Origin: Timema cristinae
Taxonomy: Eukaryota > Arthropoda > Insecta > Phasmatodea > Timematidae
Assembly: GCA_039000515.1 (NCBI GenBank)
Contig: JBCFYV010000012.1
Location: forward strand, 40,189,429-40,253,428
DNA length: 64,000 nt
Direction: 5' to 3'
The first letter of the stretch is position 1. Every line of letters starts with the position of its first letter. The translations under genes and the position numbers were made by a program. This document shows positions 12,765 to 24,289 of the stretch, piece by piece. The notes under the pieces are model-generated. The model made no database searches, was not told the origin of the DNA, and saw only the letters and a program-made list of their open reading frames with translations.

Positions 12765-13735
12765 TAGTGTTCATCAAAGAAAAATTTACTAGGGTTTGGA
12801 AACACTAATGGTCCTGATGGAGATATATTTGTTATTATTTAAAAAAACATTAGTTTTATTAAAACAAAGCTTGGTATTTTTCTGTTGAATAAGAAGCCTG
12901 TGTCAGTAGTGCCTCCTCTTTTTTTTATGGTCCGTAGCATGCCTTTAAAGTTCCCTTCCTTCTCACACCTACATATTCGACCGATTCCCCTCCTCTGCCG
13001 CTGCAACTGGCAGGAATAGTTCATCCCTAAAACAATATCCCGACCTCCCTAGGGGCCTTTCGAATAGTTATCTCTCTGTCTCTCACCTTCCTTCTACACC
13101 CATTCACGTACTTGTCCTACCTACCGCTTCTCCTCATGTCCTCCCTCCCCTTACCAACCTGTGAAAATAAAGGTAAGGTTTGAGGACAAACCCAAACATA
13201 AATGATTTAAATGGCGTTTGACGAAATAATAACAAGAACCCCCCCCCCCCCCCCCAAACCCCTTATCACGTTTAAATAAAATTGTTTTTTTTTTTCTTTT
13301 TCCTACAGTTTGTTTATTCTATTTCGTAATTTAATTTGAATTATATATTGGTTTTTGTATCAACACAGTTTCCCGTATTTTGATCGACAACTGAGTACAC
13401 GAAACGTAGTATTAGTTTTCGAAAACATCCATAATTTCATTAGGTTTGCATGTTTATGTGTGTTTGTGTATGTAGGGTAAGGGAAGGTGCCTGAGGGTTG
13501 GGGGAGGAACAGACGGTTTCAATATAATAATAATAATAAAAAAATAATAATAATAATAATAATAATAAATGAACATCCACTACCTCAAATCATTGTAGAT
13601 TTAACAAAACGATGTTTGCAGTGTTGTTATTATTAATACTGATATAAAACAATTTATTAAAATATAGACAAGTACATAGTATAGCACCATTTATAAAGGA
13701 TTTTATTTTTTGATGACTAAATAACTGCTTTATTT
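12765..13735. other. Noncoding, pyrimidine-rich stretch and poly-C
   Basis: The segment 12960-13160 is strongly C/T-rich on the plus strand. A run of about 16 C lies near 13239-13254, followed by a T-rich run. Around 13525-13567 there is a (TAA)n microsatellite interrupted by an A run. The 61-codon minus-strand frame at 12839-13024 is unrecognised. Confidence 0.6.
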
Positions 13736-13737
13736 GA

Positions 13738-13960
13738 GCTTCGCATCTTATTACACGTTCAGCTAGCTACCTGCATACTTGTTAGGTAGGGATGATGGTG
13801 TCATTTTGAAAGGAATGTACACGCAATTGCATAGAAAGGGAAGGGGATATTATTTAAAAATAACAATCTTGTTATACCTGGCTGAGATTCTAACACAGAC
13901 ATTTCACTCAATGGCAAACCAGTATTAATAAACCGACCATTTAGTCTAGTGCCCGTCGAT
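13738..13960 (-). repeat. SINE family A copy, degraded
   Basis: Minus strand. The tail variant (TTCGCATCTTATTACACGTTC), TTAGGTAGGGATGATGG, the ACGCAATTGCATAGAAAGGG body and a diverged B-box area are visible in order. Confidence 0.6.
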
Positions 13961-15105
13961 GTGGTTCTTATTGACTTGTATTTAAAATCTAGTGAAATTC
14001 TTCAGGAATCCTAATATTCCAACCAAATATGTCCACATAAACACACGCACACCCACCCACACACACACATACACAAAGATATTGATTTTAAAACTATTCA
14101 TCAATATTTTATCGTATATATGTATACATATATAAATGAACGAAATAACTTAGGGACCATTATTTAAAACTCAGAGGTAAGGTTCGCATTTTTACAGCTC
14201 TTATAAAATATATTGTCTATCAAAATAAATAAATAATTGTAGAGTTGAACCTGGCTACTTAAAATCTGAGGGGACCACTAGAAAAATTCGAACTATTCCC
14301 AAATTCGAATAAGGTAAGTTTTTATTTGGTCTAGAAAAATAACTTCAAACATCAATTTAGTGAAGTAAAATACAATAATGTTTACAATATTCGCTTCATT
14401 TGATTCTTAGTTTTTTCCTTGCAATATGTACAGTACAGAATACTGTATTTACAAGTTTTCAAAAAAGATGAAAATCTTTTATGGTTTTTTGGAGTTAATA
14501 CTGAGTTGAAGTAAACATGTCTAGCTTATTGTGTTCCTGGAAAATATAAAGGCTTACCTAAAGTTGTCACTCAACAAACCATCTCAACTCTTCGATGTGG
14601 TCCATGGTCTGTGTAGATGTTGGGATTGGATTTTCTTAAAGTTACGTCTGTTCCCTTCTTCATATGAAGAAACATTGTAATTTATATTGTTTATAACATC
14701 CGCCAAAATTTCTGCATCTGTAAGTTCACTGCAAACTAATAAGATCTCGCCCAAGTTCACAAAATCCTCATAAAGAACACAAAACACAAAATTTTTAGTG
14801 CCCCTACACGCAGATAGCCTATATTATCCGCGCAGCAATAGTCAAATTGTAAACGTGTTTCTTACGTGAGATTTAAGGCCATTTTTCATCATCTTTGAGG
14901 CAATTTTACTTTGGATTAAACAAAATAAGCATAAATTGCATAGAAGTTTCAAGGGACCAAGAGAAAAGTTGGAATCAAACATGAATTCGAATTTGTATCC
15001 AATTTCGTTTATATATATATATATATATCAGAATTATGTAAATCTATAAACGAAGGAAATAGTAGTTTAAGGAGCCATATATAGATACTATACACACACA
15101 CACAC

Positions 15106-15155
<50 letters not shown>

Positions 15156-15825
15156 TTATGAAACACAGTTTTAAAGGCTAAAACGACGCTTGAATTGGTT
15201 GAGTTCACACTATATATTGATTCTAAACTATAGATTTTAATATATAGACCTTTCGTCTTTGATGGTATTGTAGGTTGTCCATAGTGGATATGTTATTTCC
15301 TGCAAGTATATCGCTATATTTATTCACCTGTCTATTATCTTATGTAGATTAGTCAAATGATGTAAAGTAAATTCATTTGCCAATGTTACAATATGTATTT
15401 GAGAAGTGGTGCGTTTTTAGTAACTTTTCAACCGTAAGAAAAGTTCCAAGTTACCATGAACCAACTTTACCACCCTAGCGTTTCTGGTGGCCATTTATTT
15501 AACTACACTTGTGATTTGTGTGAATTGGGGAAACATATTTTCTACTTATAAACCACACATCAAGTCTAAAACCATAAAAACTAATCGGTTCTGCAACCTT
15601 AGAATTTTGCCTTTAGTGACATCACAGTGGTATAGATCCTATGAGGCACACAGACTAAAAATCACTCTACTTTCGCCAGCCTATTAAATATATGTGGGAG
15701 TGCTTGACGACTTGTGCAAATGCTTGACGGGTAATAAATTTTTTTAATTTTCTGTCTTCAGGCAAGCGTTTGGGAGAATATGTTTGAGAGGCTAACTATG
15801 GTTGTGCTTCTCAATAACGAGGCGT
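13961..15825. other. Noncoding block with microsatellites
   Basis: Simple repeats include CA/CACCC-type sequence near 14040-14075 and (TA)n near 15010-15028. A compound (CA)n(TA)n(GA)n tract lies at 15090-15155. Short open frames at 14584-14787 and 15487-15687 have no recognisable domain. Confidence 0.55.
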
Positions 15826-15829
15826 GCTA

Positions 15830-16060
15830 GCAACCATGGCGACGAATACGCTTGACGTTATATAATACAACTGGGGCTTTTATTACTTCACAAACATGTT
15901 TACATATTCTGTGAAAAATGATACAAGCATGCTTGATTGTCTGTGGGCTTCTGTGGACCTGCTCAGTGGAGAGGGGGTGTTTACGCATGCGCAATATGGC
16001 AGTAAAAGTTGGCGCCAACGTAGATGCAGTGGTTAAAATGACGTCATACCTAGATATAAT
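15830..16060. promoter_or_regulatory. Promoter-like motif cluster (NRF1, YY1-like, E2F, CRE)
   Basis: Within about 65 bp there are four textbook proximal-promoter motifs: ACGCATGCGCA at 15983-15993 (NRF1 type), AATATGGC at 15993-16000 (YY1 like), the perfect palindrome TTGGCGCCAA at 16009-16018 (E2F type), and the perfect palindrome TGACGTCA at 16039-16046 (CRE). A partial X-box-like GCAACCATGGCGAC lies at about 15830-15843. The surrounding DNA is otherwise AT-rich and CG-poor, which makes the cluster stand out. Such combinations are typical of TATA-less housekeeping or cell-cycle promoters. I could not identify the transcript or its direction, and no convincing coding exon lies beside it. 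Confidence 0.5.
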
Positions 16061-16099
16061 TGTCAGCCAAGTCCAACATAGCAGCAAGGGTTAGTTATG

Positions 16100-17138
16100 A
16101 GCTGCCTTGGTTTACTAGATTTATTAATTGATATTATAATGCGTTAACCCAGAACAACATATATTGAAATAAAATGTTCAAACCTTAGCGAAATGAATAT
16201 CTGTTTTATAATATGAAACCATACACAAATTATTTAAAAATCATTACCCTTCATCTTCGATATTTATTATGCGAGTGGACACTCAAAAGCTTCAAAACTA
16301 CTATAAAAATCCTCAATATCTTAGAATTTTCGGTCATGACCCAGTTAAAAACTGACTTAAAGTAAGTCTAGACCATTATATTTGAAAAAAAAAAAAAAAA
16401 AAAAGTTAAAACTCAGGACTGTGGCATTTTGCGTGAAACATACGTAAAATTGAGATAGTTTTACATTTTAATTACATTTTTAATTATAAAACCTAAAATC
16501 TAATGTTTTAAATCTTGTATCGTTGTTTGATACCTTCCACATCTATTTTGGCGAGAAGCATAATTATTTTGAAATTACAAACCACTTCTTAAAAAAGTGA
16601 ATTTTATAGATTTCTGCACAAAATTTCCAATAGGCAGCCAACATCAAAGCAAATTATTCAAATGGTTCACTGATGATAGGACTAGAGTCATCTGTAACTG
16701 GTTTTCTAAGATATTGTTGACGTATTAAAAGACTCATTTCATCGCTTGCCATGGTTCCAATTCTCATGGTTGGACTTTAGAGGTTTTTTTACAACCATCC
16801 AGTGTCAGGACGACCATCCAAATCGTGAGCAGTGTAAGGTCAAGGGTCAAATGAATTGTTTGAAAGTGTTTTCATGTTGGCGCAGTCATTAACGTAATGA
16901 CTTTAACGTTTTTATGCAACGCATGGGATTTTATTTTTTTCCCTTACCTATGCATGAGCCGTTTATTTTTTTTAGTTGTTAATCTAGATAACATGATAAA
17001 AAGTTAAATTAAGGATTAAGACATTGTTTTAAAGTACCAAGGTCAGTCAAGAGAAACGTCAAAAGGAATGGCGAGAATAAACTATGACTTAATAAAAAAG
17101 TTATTATTGTTATTATTATTATCGTTATTATTATATTA

Positions 17139-17181
<43 letters not shown>

Positions 17182-17345
17182 GTATTCAACTCGTTCTTTC
17201 CAAACACAACGTTATTATTAACATAGTGGTTATCAACTAATTTAAACAAGGCCAAATTAAATTAGCACTAAACACCACACTATGTCTATAGGTTTCTTTA
17301 CCACGTCTAGATTGAGCTATGACCCAAATATATTATATATATATA
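16100..17345. other. Noncoding block
   Basis: This block contains a poly-A run near 16384-16404 and a (TTA)n microsatellite at about 17102-17181. There is a GTAAGT splice-donor-like site near 16359, downstream of the promoter-like cluster, but no supported exon. Confidence 0.5.
17102..17181. repeat. (TTA)n microsatellite
   Basis: This is an imperfect TTA/ATT run of about 26 units with a few substitutions (TTG, TCG, TCA). Confidence 0.9.
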
Positions 17346-17349
17346 TATT

Positions 17350-17590
17350 AGCACCACGTCTTACTACCCATCCTAGGTATACGCTTATATAGGCCTACTA
17401 ATTACACTAATGGGCTAGGGGTGATGGAAATTGAATTTAGAGTAAATGTACTAACATTTGCATGGAGAGCGTGGAACCATTTTGGGAAAACCATAAACCC
17501 AACCGGGATCGAACCACGATATACCCGTTATCAGCAGTCCAACCTTTTGTGAGAATAGAACCTTAGACCATGCGGCCATCGAAGTGGGTG
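17350..17590 (-). repeat. SINE family A copy, near full length
   Basis: Minus strand. The tail AGCACCACGTCTTACTACCC, the TACTAATTACACTAATGGGC segment, the TTTGCATGGAGAGCGTGG body, the B-box complement (GGGATCGAACCACG) and the full head ending GCGGCCATCGAAGTGGG are present. It is one of the best copies for building a consensus. Confidence 0.88.
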
Positions 17591-17599
17591 CCAATAGGC

Positions 17600-17785
17600 C
17601 TATATTGACTATGCTAATAACGTAAGGATGTAAGCTGTAAATTTAAAGGAAAAATACTTACATTTTGTGGACGAAGAGTAGGAAACCACTTAAGATAAAA
17701 CATCTTCAATACACCCGATATTTCCATCCAAGTCAATCCATCCTATTGCGAGAGAGACGCCTTATACCATGGGTTTTCACCTTAA
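17600..17785 (-). repeat. SINE family A fragment
   Basis: Minus strand. The body (TACATTTTGTGGACGAAGAGTAGGAA), CAATACACCCGA and part of the head (CCTATTGCGAGAGAGACGCC) are recognisable directly beside the previous copy, in the same orientation. The tail is missing. Confidence 0.65.
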
Positions 17786-17789
17786 ATGT

Positions 17790-18400
17790 GCTTGATGGCC
17801 ACAAATGAATCTACAAGACGTTTATTGGTGAACCAAATCATAATCGGTTAACTTTGTTCAAGCTATACAAAAACAAGAACAAGTATTAAATTATGAATAT
17901 TATGTGAGGTAATTTAAACATATTAATTACTAAATAAACGAATTTTCAGACTAAAATATTCTATCTTTAATAAGACAGTACAATACAGCAGCTGAGAGGA
18001 AGGAACTAAACACAAACATCAGTTGGAAAATTCATGTATTTCTCCCACGCAAGTCAAAACTTTCTGTTTCTCGGCTGGATACATTAATTTTAATACAGGT
18101 GATAACTTTTTCAAAAAACATCATGCGCCGAAAAAATTGCATTGTGGGCCGCCATTTGGAAACTCTTTCCTTAGACCTAAGTGGGCTAAACGTGGTTTTA
18201 TCTATGTAATAGGTTGGTTGGAGGTTATTAAAACCTGATCATAATAATTTTAATGAACAACGAATTTCTCATACGACCCAAATAATTCCTTAAATGTCGA
18301 ATAAAAAATTCACCCCAGTGAGATATGAGATAGATTTCTTTATGAACACATTATTAAAATACACTCATGATAACTTGTCCAAAGGGGTGAGATTAGTCTT
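17790..18400. other. Noncoding block
   Basis: I see no recognisable gene or repeat. A 71-codon frame at 18023-18238 has no identifiable domain. Confidence 0.45.
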
Positions 18401-18409
18401 GTGTGTTCT

Positions 18410-18600
18410 TTTTGGTGACTAGGAGGTCACTTATCGAATCCATTCCGGGTGTGCTAAGAGTGTTTTCTTCTAAAGGGTTTCCCTCTCTCCCCCATGCCAA
18501 TTCTTATAGATTTCCTCTTGCATTCTACCTGCCTTCTTCCTGTTCCATTAGAGTAATAGAAATGTGTATAGCAAGTATGAGTATTAGGACGTGGTGGTGA
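18410..18600 (+). repeat. SINE family A copy, degraded
   Basis: Plus strand. The B-box area (TTATCGAATCC), CGGGTGTGCTAAGAGTG, a TTCCCTCTCTCCCC body and an end resembling ATTAGGACGTGGTGGT keep the family order despite heavy divergence. Confidence 0.55.
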
Positions 18601-18779
18601 AGTATAACATATATTGCAGTTAACATTAGCAGGATATATGAGTTTTTGTGAAGGATGCAATGGAGAGTCAGTCACTTGGTATTACTTTCTAAAATAAGGA
18701 TACAATACGTATTGTGTTTTTTATTTTTCACAATCCTTTAAAGCTAGCAGTAAAGAACAGGACCAATTGTAAAAGATCA

Positions 18780-18905
18780 ACCCGGACCTAATTGTGCATT
18801 TTTAAGTGCACGGCTGGGTGCACTAAGGTATTTTTTTAGAACAGTTTCCATTTTGTTTCCACACAAATGCAGATATTTTTATCCATCCCACACTTTCTAA
18901 TGTTA
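18780..18905 (+). repeat. SINE family A fragment
   Basis: Plus strand. GGCTGGGTGCACTAAGG, the AACAGTTTCCATTTTGTTTCC linker area and the ACACAAATGCAGATAT body are recognisable. The tail is absent. Confidence 0.55.
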
Positions 18906-19197
18906 AAATAGCTCGATTGAAAGTGGTAAACTAAAAATAAAGTTGTTATAATTTTAAAATCTTTAAAGTCATGATTGTTACTATATTTAATGATAATATG
19001 TTTTTATCTTGTCCTATTAGTTGGGCTGGTTTAACAGGTAAGGAGAGGGATGAGATTTTTAATATTTCAATTTGTTTTATATAAATGGAAATGGGATAAA
19101 GTTTTTTTTTGTTTAATTAAATTGTGTTAAGAGAAGTACAATCCCCAAACGCACCCAAATGAGAAGTCAGTGGCTGAAAGCTATCATTTTTCTTTTG

Positions 19198-19390
19198 TGC
19201 TTCACGTCTTTCTACGCGTCCGGGCTATCACACACTAATGGGATAGGGATGGGGAAGATACAATTCAAAATAAATGTATTCCCATTAGCGTGGAAGGAGA
19301 GTGGGAAATCATTTTTAGAAACCTTTCCAGGGCATTTGTCTGGGATTTAAACCCCAACTGGTAGTCCCGACTTGACGATATTGATGTCTT
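19198..19390 (-). repeat. SINE family A copy
   Basis: Minus strand. GCTTCACGTCTTTCTACGCGTCC is a variant of the shared tail, followed by CACTAATGGGATAGGGATGGGG, the GCGTGGAAGGAGAGTGG body and the B-box area (GGATTTAAACCCC). The open frame across it on the plus strand is only the SINE body. Confidence 0.75.
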
Positions 19391-19394
19391 TGTC

Positions 19395-19985
19395 CATGTG
19401 TTTATTGGTGCGAGTGAATTTGATTATTAATATGAAGATAAATTTTTAAATAAATGGCAAATATATTATAAATGTTTGATTTTAAATAAATAAAAGCTCC
19501 TATTTTGATTTAATATTTGTGTTTATTGGCCTTTGAAAATATTAAAATATCTACTATTATTTTGTTTATTAAATTAACATGGTTATTTATAGAATCGTTA
19601 AAATTTTGTTGTATATGGATGTTTACCTATATGCTTTGTAAACACATTTGTCGTGTGCTTTTAAAATTGTTTATTAAAGCAACAAATAAAAATACAAAAT
19701 GCATCCAAGAGTAAATTATATATGGGTTTCAATGGAATATGTGTGTGTCTAAATAAATGTGTTAATGCTGATTCGAAGTTGGAAATTCAATTTAAAAATA
19801 ATAATACGGAATAAATGCAATACGATGGATTCCTAAATTGCGCCATTGTACCTTTCAGAATGTTAGCTTTTATGAAATCATTTTCGAATTATCAATGCAG
19901 TTGACCTAGTTTTTGTTTATTTAAACTTACAACCATAGTTTTTTTACATATAAAATAAAATTTTGTCTCTATGAAAAATATTGTA
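19395..19985. other. AT-rich noncoding block
   Basis: No features are recognised. The short open frame at 19517-19714 reflects a T-rich composition. Confidence 0.45.
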
Positions 19986-19999
19986 GCACTGGCAACACT

Positions 20000-21166
20000 G
20001 GTCGATATTGAGATAGTCATTTGTTAGCGGAAACATTGTGCGCAATCGCCAAACTATCAGTTAAACATATGGTGTCCCTCCCTTGCGGCGTTAACTTGAA
20101 CCAGGGCTTTGCAGCCACGCGCAGCGCATAGACGGGCAGGGTGGGACCAAACAACTTCAGCTCAGGAAGATACCCCGACTAACCTTAGGGTGTGTTCTTA
20201 CGATATCTCGTAAAGTAAGCTATTTTGATATGGAACTGTTTTTGGTACTATAGTAACGTATTGTCGTTTTAATATCTTTGGACAAGGATTCTGTCCGGGG
20301 CAAAAGGGTGAAAATGTTCTCCAGTTCTCGTGTGGACGTCTCACATTGAAAATGTAATGTGCGCGTTCGCGATTTACAATATTTTAAAATGGGGTTATGT
20401 GTTCAAAAACACCGGTAATTTTATTTCTTTGTACTTTTGGCGTGGTTAATTTTTTTTTTAAATGTTGGTGACCAATGAATAAGAAAACATAATAAAAGTG
20501 ATTAGTATTTAGCTATCTCTGAACTTACAATAATTATATTAACGAAATTAGCCGAGTTTTTGACACAAATAGCTGAACAAATGCTCTCTCATCAACAGAA
20601 CATATGGAAGGATGGTTACTAATCTATGTTAGTCATTAATGAGTGTGTTTACCAAGTGATAAAAATAATGCATTCCTATAAGACCTTGTTTTAAATCTCA
20701 AAAGAAGTATATCTAATGTTATCAAGATTTGTGTAAATAAGTTACTTCCTCTCCTTCCATTTTCCTCTAAAATTTACGTCAAGAAAAATAATATTATGTA
20801 CTTAATTCATTGATCAAATACAGCTTCCACAGTGCTTTAATTATATTACAGCGCGTGTTCTACATTGTTAACTGATATAAACTATTTCTTGTTTATGTGT
20901 GAATTTAGGAATTAAATCTTTTCGAAATATCAATGTATTAACTGGATTTGTGTGTCAAAAACTGAGCCTTTTGACGAGGTCGTGTTGATCTGCTTGTTTT
21001 ATTTGTGAATGTTAAAAGTGAATTCAATATTTCCGCTATTATGTTGTGATTTCCCTATTGAAGAAAAAAAATACTTCTATAACCTTGAAATCGTTGGTAA
21101 ACATCAGTTGAAGGCAGTGTATCATTAATAAAGGTTTCAAAATCGACAAAGTCCATTGGTATCAAG
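20000..21166 (+). promoter_or_regulatory. Possible promoter and noncoding first exon
   Basis: The interval 20030-20360 is unusually CG-rich for this window (for example CCACGCGCAGCGCATAGACG near 20115) and contains no recognisable repeat. About 0.8 kb downstream, CAAGGTGAGT at 21163-21172 is a near-consensus splice donor (exon end 21166). The pattern suits a CpG-type promoter followed by a 5' untranslated exon on the plus strand. All three frames are interrupted, so it would be noncoding. The transcription start, the next exon and the gene are all unknown. Confidence 0.3.
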
Positions 21167-21641
21167 GTGAGTGTTTGAACATAAATATTTGATTTGTATT
21201 ATTAAGTTTAGATAATTCAGTTGAAATAAATTAGGACATTGACATGGCTGCGTGTCTCATGGTGTTTACAAACAATTTTTACAAGTTAAAATGCTAATTT
21301 TAAAATACTCCTTATTGGGATAAAACAAATAGCCTACATAGTTGTAGGGAATAAGCAGGCAAACATTTGAAATGTATTTAAAAAATATATATATATATTT
21401 ATATATATTATATTTATAATTAATCCCTCTTACATGTTTGAAACACGAATAAGGTAAAATTGGATTTTAAAAGGAAAGCTATGATAATTATATTATATCT
21501 ACTTAACAATTGAATGTGTAGATACGATGTAAGGTATATAATTGAATCGCTAAAGATATTATGCAATTTTTTTTTCTTTATTCAAGGTAGATGACAAAAA
21601 AAATCAATCACCGGTAATAGTTTCTTCTATTATTATTAAAA

Positions 21642-21900
21642 CGCTTCAGTGGCTGAATGGTCTAAACTCTAAAGCGTCACTCTCGTTTTAGATTGGCCAG
21701 CTGATGATGGGGAGATCAGGGCTCGAATCCCAGTAGGGTCTAATTAGGGTTCTTGTCGTTAGTTGGTTTCACACTCTACTTCCAAGCATATGTGGGTACA
21801 TTACCTATAAAGTTCTTCGTTCCCAATCCCTAACTTACTAGCGTAATTATTATATATGCGTATAGCCTGAACAGTTAGTAAGACGTGGCGATTAAAAAAA
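21642..21900 (+). repeat. SINE family A, best plus-strand copy
   Basis: This is the reference copy for the family. The pol III A box TGGCTGAATGG is at 21650-21660 and the B box GGCTCGAATCC at 21720-21730, with tRNA-like spacing. Then come AGTAGGGTCTAATTAGGG, a pyrimidine-rich linker, a TTCCAAGCATATGTGGGTAC body, CTTACTAGCGTAATTATT, and the tail ending TAGTAAGACGTGGCG plus an A run. Length is about 260 bp. A full tRNA cloverleaf is not kept, so this is a SINE and not a tRNA gene. No target-site duplication was found. Confidence 0.92.
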
Positions 21901-22412
21901 AATATTTAAAGCAAATTAAAATTTAGTGACAGGACACGTATGAATAATGTATATGCAAATATGTGAATATTTTGTAATATGTTATCAAAACAGTCCAATG
22001 TATACTAGAATTGAACCAATGAATTGACAATATAGATCAATGTATGAATAGTTAAATCACTAAACATGATGTTCAATATTTACCTAGGTAGAATTTTAGT
22101 TTCTATTGACAGCGTTTGTATTATTTATGTGCTCAATCTGTATATGAATATTTATCTGCGCGATTGAAAGTGTCTTTCCATGGTAATTTAAGATTCATTT
22201 TATACAAATGGCTTGCTAGAAATCAATTCGTTTGAATATAAATCAAAAGCAACATTGCCCTATCAATGGCTCACACCATCATGGAATTAGCAATGGGATA
22301 TTTTGTTATAGAGCAAAATATGACACAAGAGTTGTAAGTGGTTAAAGTATTAAATTAATGAAGTTAGTACATTCAAAGGTTAATGTTAACTAGGTCTATT
22401 AACATTAGATTT

Positions 22413-22667
22413 TAGCTACGCGTCTGATTACACGTTCGTACTATACGTATATATATACTAATTACGCTAATATGCTAGGGATTAGGGATGTTAATTAATA
22501 ATAAGTGTACCTTCATTTGTTTATAGGGAGAGTATAAAACTGTTTAAGAAAAACCACCCTCAGTACATCCGACCATGATATGAACCCCAATCTCTTCGTC
22601 TCAGCAATCTAGTCCATTGCGAAAGTGACGCTTTGGATCTTAGATCATACGGCCACTGAAGCGGGCG
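22413..22667 (-). repeat. SINE family A copy, near full length
   Basis: Minus strand. Tail variant (AGCTACGCGTCTGATTACACG), CTAATATGCTAGGGATTAGGG, body, CAGTACATCCGACC, B-box area and the whole head ending CGGCCACTGAAGCGGGCG. A family B SINE inserted at its 5' edge, separated only by the duplicated target sequence, so family A is older at this site. Confidence 0.88.
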
Positions 22668-22680
22668 AGTTATGGTATTA

Positions 22681-22972
22681 TTATTATTATTATTATTATT
22701 TTATTATTAGCACCGCCTTACTACCCGTTCGGGTTATACGCACTTACGCTAATGTGTAATGGTAGGGTGATTGTGAGATGAAATGAAGGACCTACAGTTT
22801 AACGTGGAATCCGAACCACGGTGGCAGCCTGGCATTCCACACATTCACAAGATGTCTTGTCAGAGGTGTAGGAAGGGTTTGGAAATCAGATAGATCTGTG
22901 CCGGGACCGAGGATTGAAACCCGGCCGCCAGCATAGAAGTCTGACACCTTACCCCTAGACCACCAGGTCACC
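22681..22972 (-). repeat. SINE family B, full length with TSD
   Basis: Minus strand. A (TTA)n tail complement leads into AGCACCGCCTTACTACCCG, then TTACGCTAATGTGTAATGG, the CACGGTGG inner segment, and a tRNA-like head ending TCTAGACCACCAGGTCACC. On its own strand the head reads as an A box (GGTGGTCTAGGGGTAAGG) with a B box near GGTTTCAATCC. It is flanked by the direct repeat CGAGTTATGGTATTA at 22666-22680 and 22973-22987, a clean 15-bp target-site duplication. It is therefore a real, fairly recent retrotransposition. Confidence 0.95.
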
Positions 22973-23147
22973 CGAGTTATGGTATTAACATTTCTTTTAA
23001 TCAAATTAAATCTACAGCATTTTTTGAACATTAGCTAGCTGAAAATTTATTAATTCAAAACAATGTTTGTTTTTTAAATGTTAATAAATATGGATTTTTT
23101 TATATTCTGTGTACAAATATTTGTATAGATAGCTAACACTAATGAGG

Positions 23148-23180
23148 AGATATTCACACCTTAGACCATGCGGCCACTGA
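23148..23180 (-). repeat. SINE family A head fragment
   Basis: Only CACCTTAGACCATGCGGCC and ACTGAAGC, the conserved first bases of the family A head, remain. It is a small 5' remnant. Confidence 0.55.
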
Positions 23181-23221
23181 AGCTGTTATCATAATTATAT
23201 ACCTATATTGAATTTTTATAG

Positions 23222-23400
23222 TTATAGTTGACCTAGGTGGTATTGGGGTATAAAGTACTAGCCTCAGGATCGGATGTTAGTGGGTTCAAACCCAGGCAGA
23301 GGAGGGGAAGTTAGTCCGTCGGTCCCAAGACGATTGTGGCGTGTAAAAATAACCCTGAAATGTATGTGAAAATACCTTTCCCGGACAAATAAAAAGGCAG
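23222..23400 (+). repeat. SINE family D copy
   Basis: Plus strand. A tRNA-like head (GACCTAGGTGGTATTGGGGT) with the B box GGGTTCAAACCC near 23281, then a body with GTCGGTCCCAAGACGATTGTGG and AACCCTGAAATG, ending in AAATACCTTTCCCGG. A second copy is at 33445-33685 on the other strand. The shared tail of families A and B is absent, so this is a separate family. Confidence 0.75.
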
Positions 23401-23528
23401 TTTCATTCTCGCGTATAGAAATCCTCGTGTGTTGATATAATCAGCCAGTTCAGAAAATGTACGTTAAATACCACAAATAAATTAATAAAAAGTCTTAGGT
23501 TTAAAATATTAGATCTATTTCAACTCGC

Positions 23529-23728
23529 ACAGATTTATCTGATTTCCAAACCCTTCCTTCACCTCTGACAAGACATCTTGTGAATGTGGGGAATGACAGC
23601 CACCACCGTGGTTCGGATTCCACGTTAAACTGTAGGTCCTTCATTTCATCTCACAATCACCCTACCATTACACATTAGCGTAAGTGCGTATAACCCGAAT
23701 GGGTAGTAAGACACGGGGATAATAATAA
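23529..23728 (+). repeat. SINE family B, 5' truncated
   Basis: Plus strand. It begins inside the family at ACAGATTTATCTGATTTCCA and is then almost identical to the full copies, ending CCCGAATGGGTAGTAAGACA plus an AATAATA-type tail. The head is missing. 5' truncation is normal for LINE-dependent retrotransposition. No clean target-site duplication was seen. Confidence 0.88.
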
Positions 23729-23984
23729 TATTAATATTTAAACTCATCTCAATAGGCCTAAATCAAGGATACCCCCAAACTTATTGAGTGAAAGACCATA
23801 CTAGGATGTAAGTGCTAGGTGGCCAGATAAAAATACATACAAAATCCTATTATATATATATATATCTGTGTAAGATGATACTTGTACCTTACTTGGAGTC
23901 CTGTGTTGGAATCCCTATGATGTCGAATTCAAGTAGTAGGGGAGAATTTTTTCTAAGAGGATTGTTGTCCACACACTCGTTGTG

Positions 23985-24284
23985 GAGTCTCTTGTTATTA
24001 TTATTAGCACCGCGTCTTACTACCCGTTCGGGTTATACGCTCTTACGCTAATGTGTAATGGTAGGGTGATTGTGAGATGAAATGAAGGACCTACAGTTTA
24101 ACGTGGAATCCGAACCACGGTGGTGGCCTGGCATTCCAAACATTCACAAGATGTCTTGTCAGAGGTGTAGGAAGGGTTTGGAAATCAGATAAATCTGTGC
24201 CGGGACCGAGGATTGAACCCCGGCCGCCAGCACAGAAGTCTGACACCTTACCCCTAGACCACCAGGTCACCGAGTCTCTTGTTA
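23985..24284 (-). repeat. SINE family B, full length with 13-bp TSD
   Basis: Minus strand insert at 23998-24271, flanked by identical GAGTCTCTTGTTA at 23985-23997 and 24272-24284. Tail, body and tRNA-like head are all present and closely match the copy at 22681-22972. The two and the one at 23529 differ by only a few bases, which points to recent activity. Open frames across it are coincidental. Confidence 0.96.
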
Positions 24285-24289
24285 AGATT

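Noticed and set aside
13239..13254. Poly-C run as a sequencing error or G-quadruplex site
   Set aside because: A pure run cannot be judged from one sequence. It is kept only as a simple repeat.
22792..24051. Open frames of 79 codons
   Set aside because: They lie in family B SINEs and their flanks.
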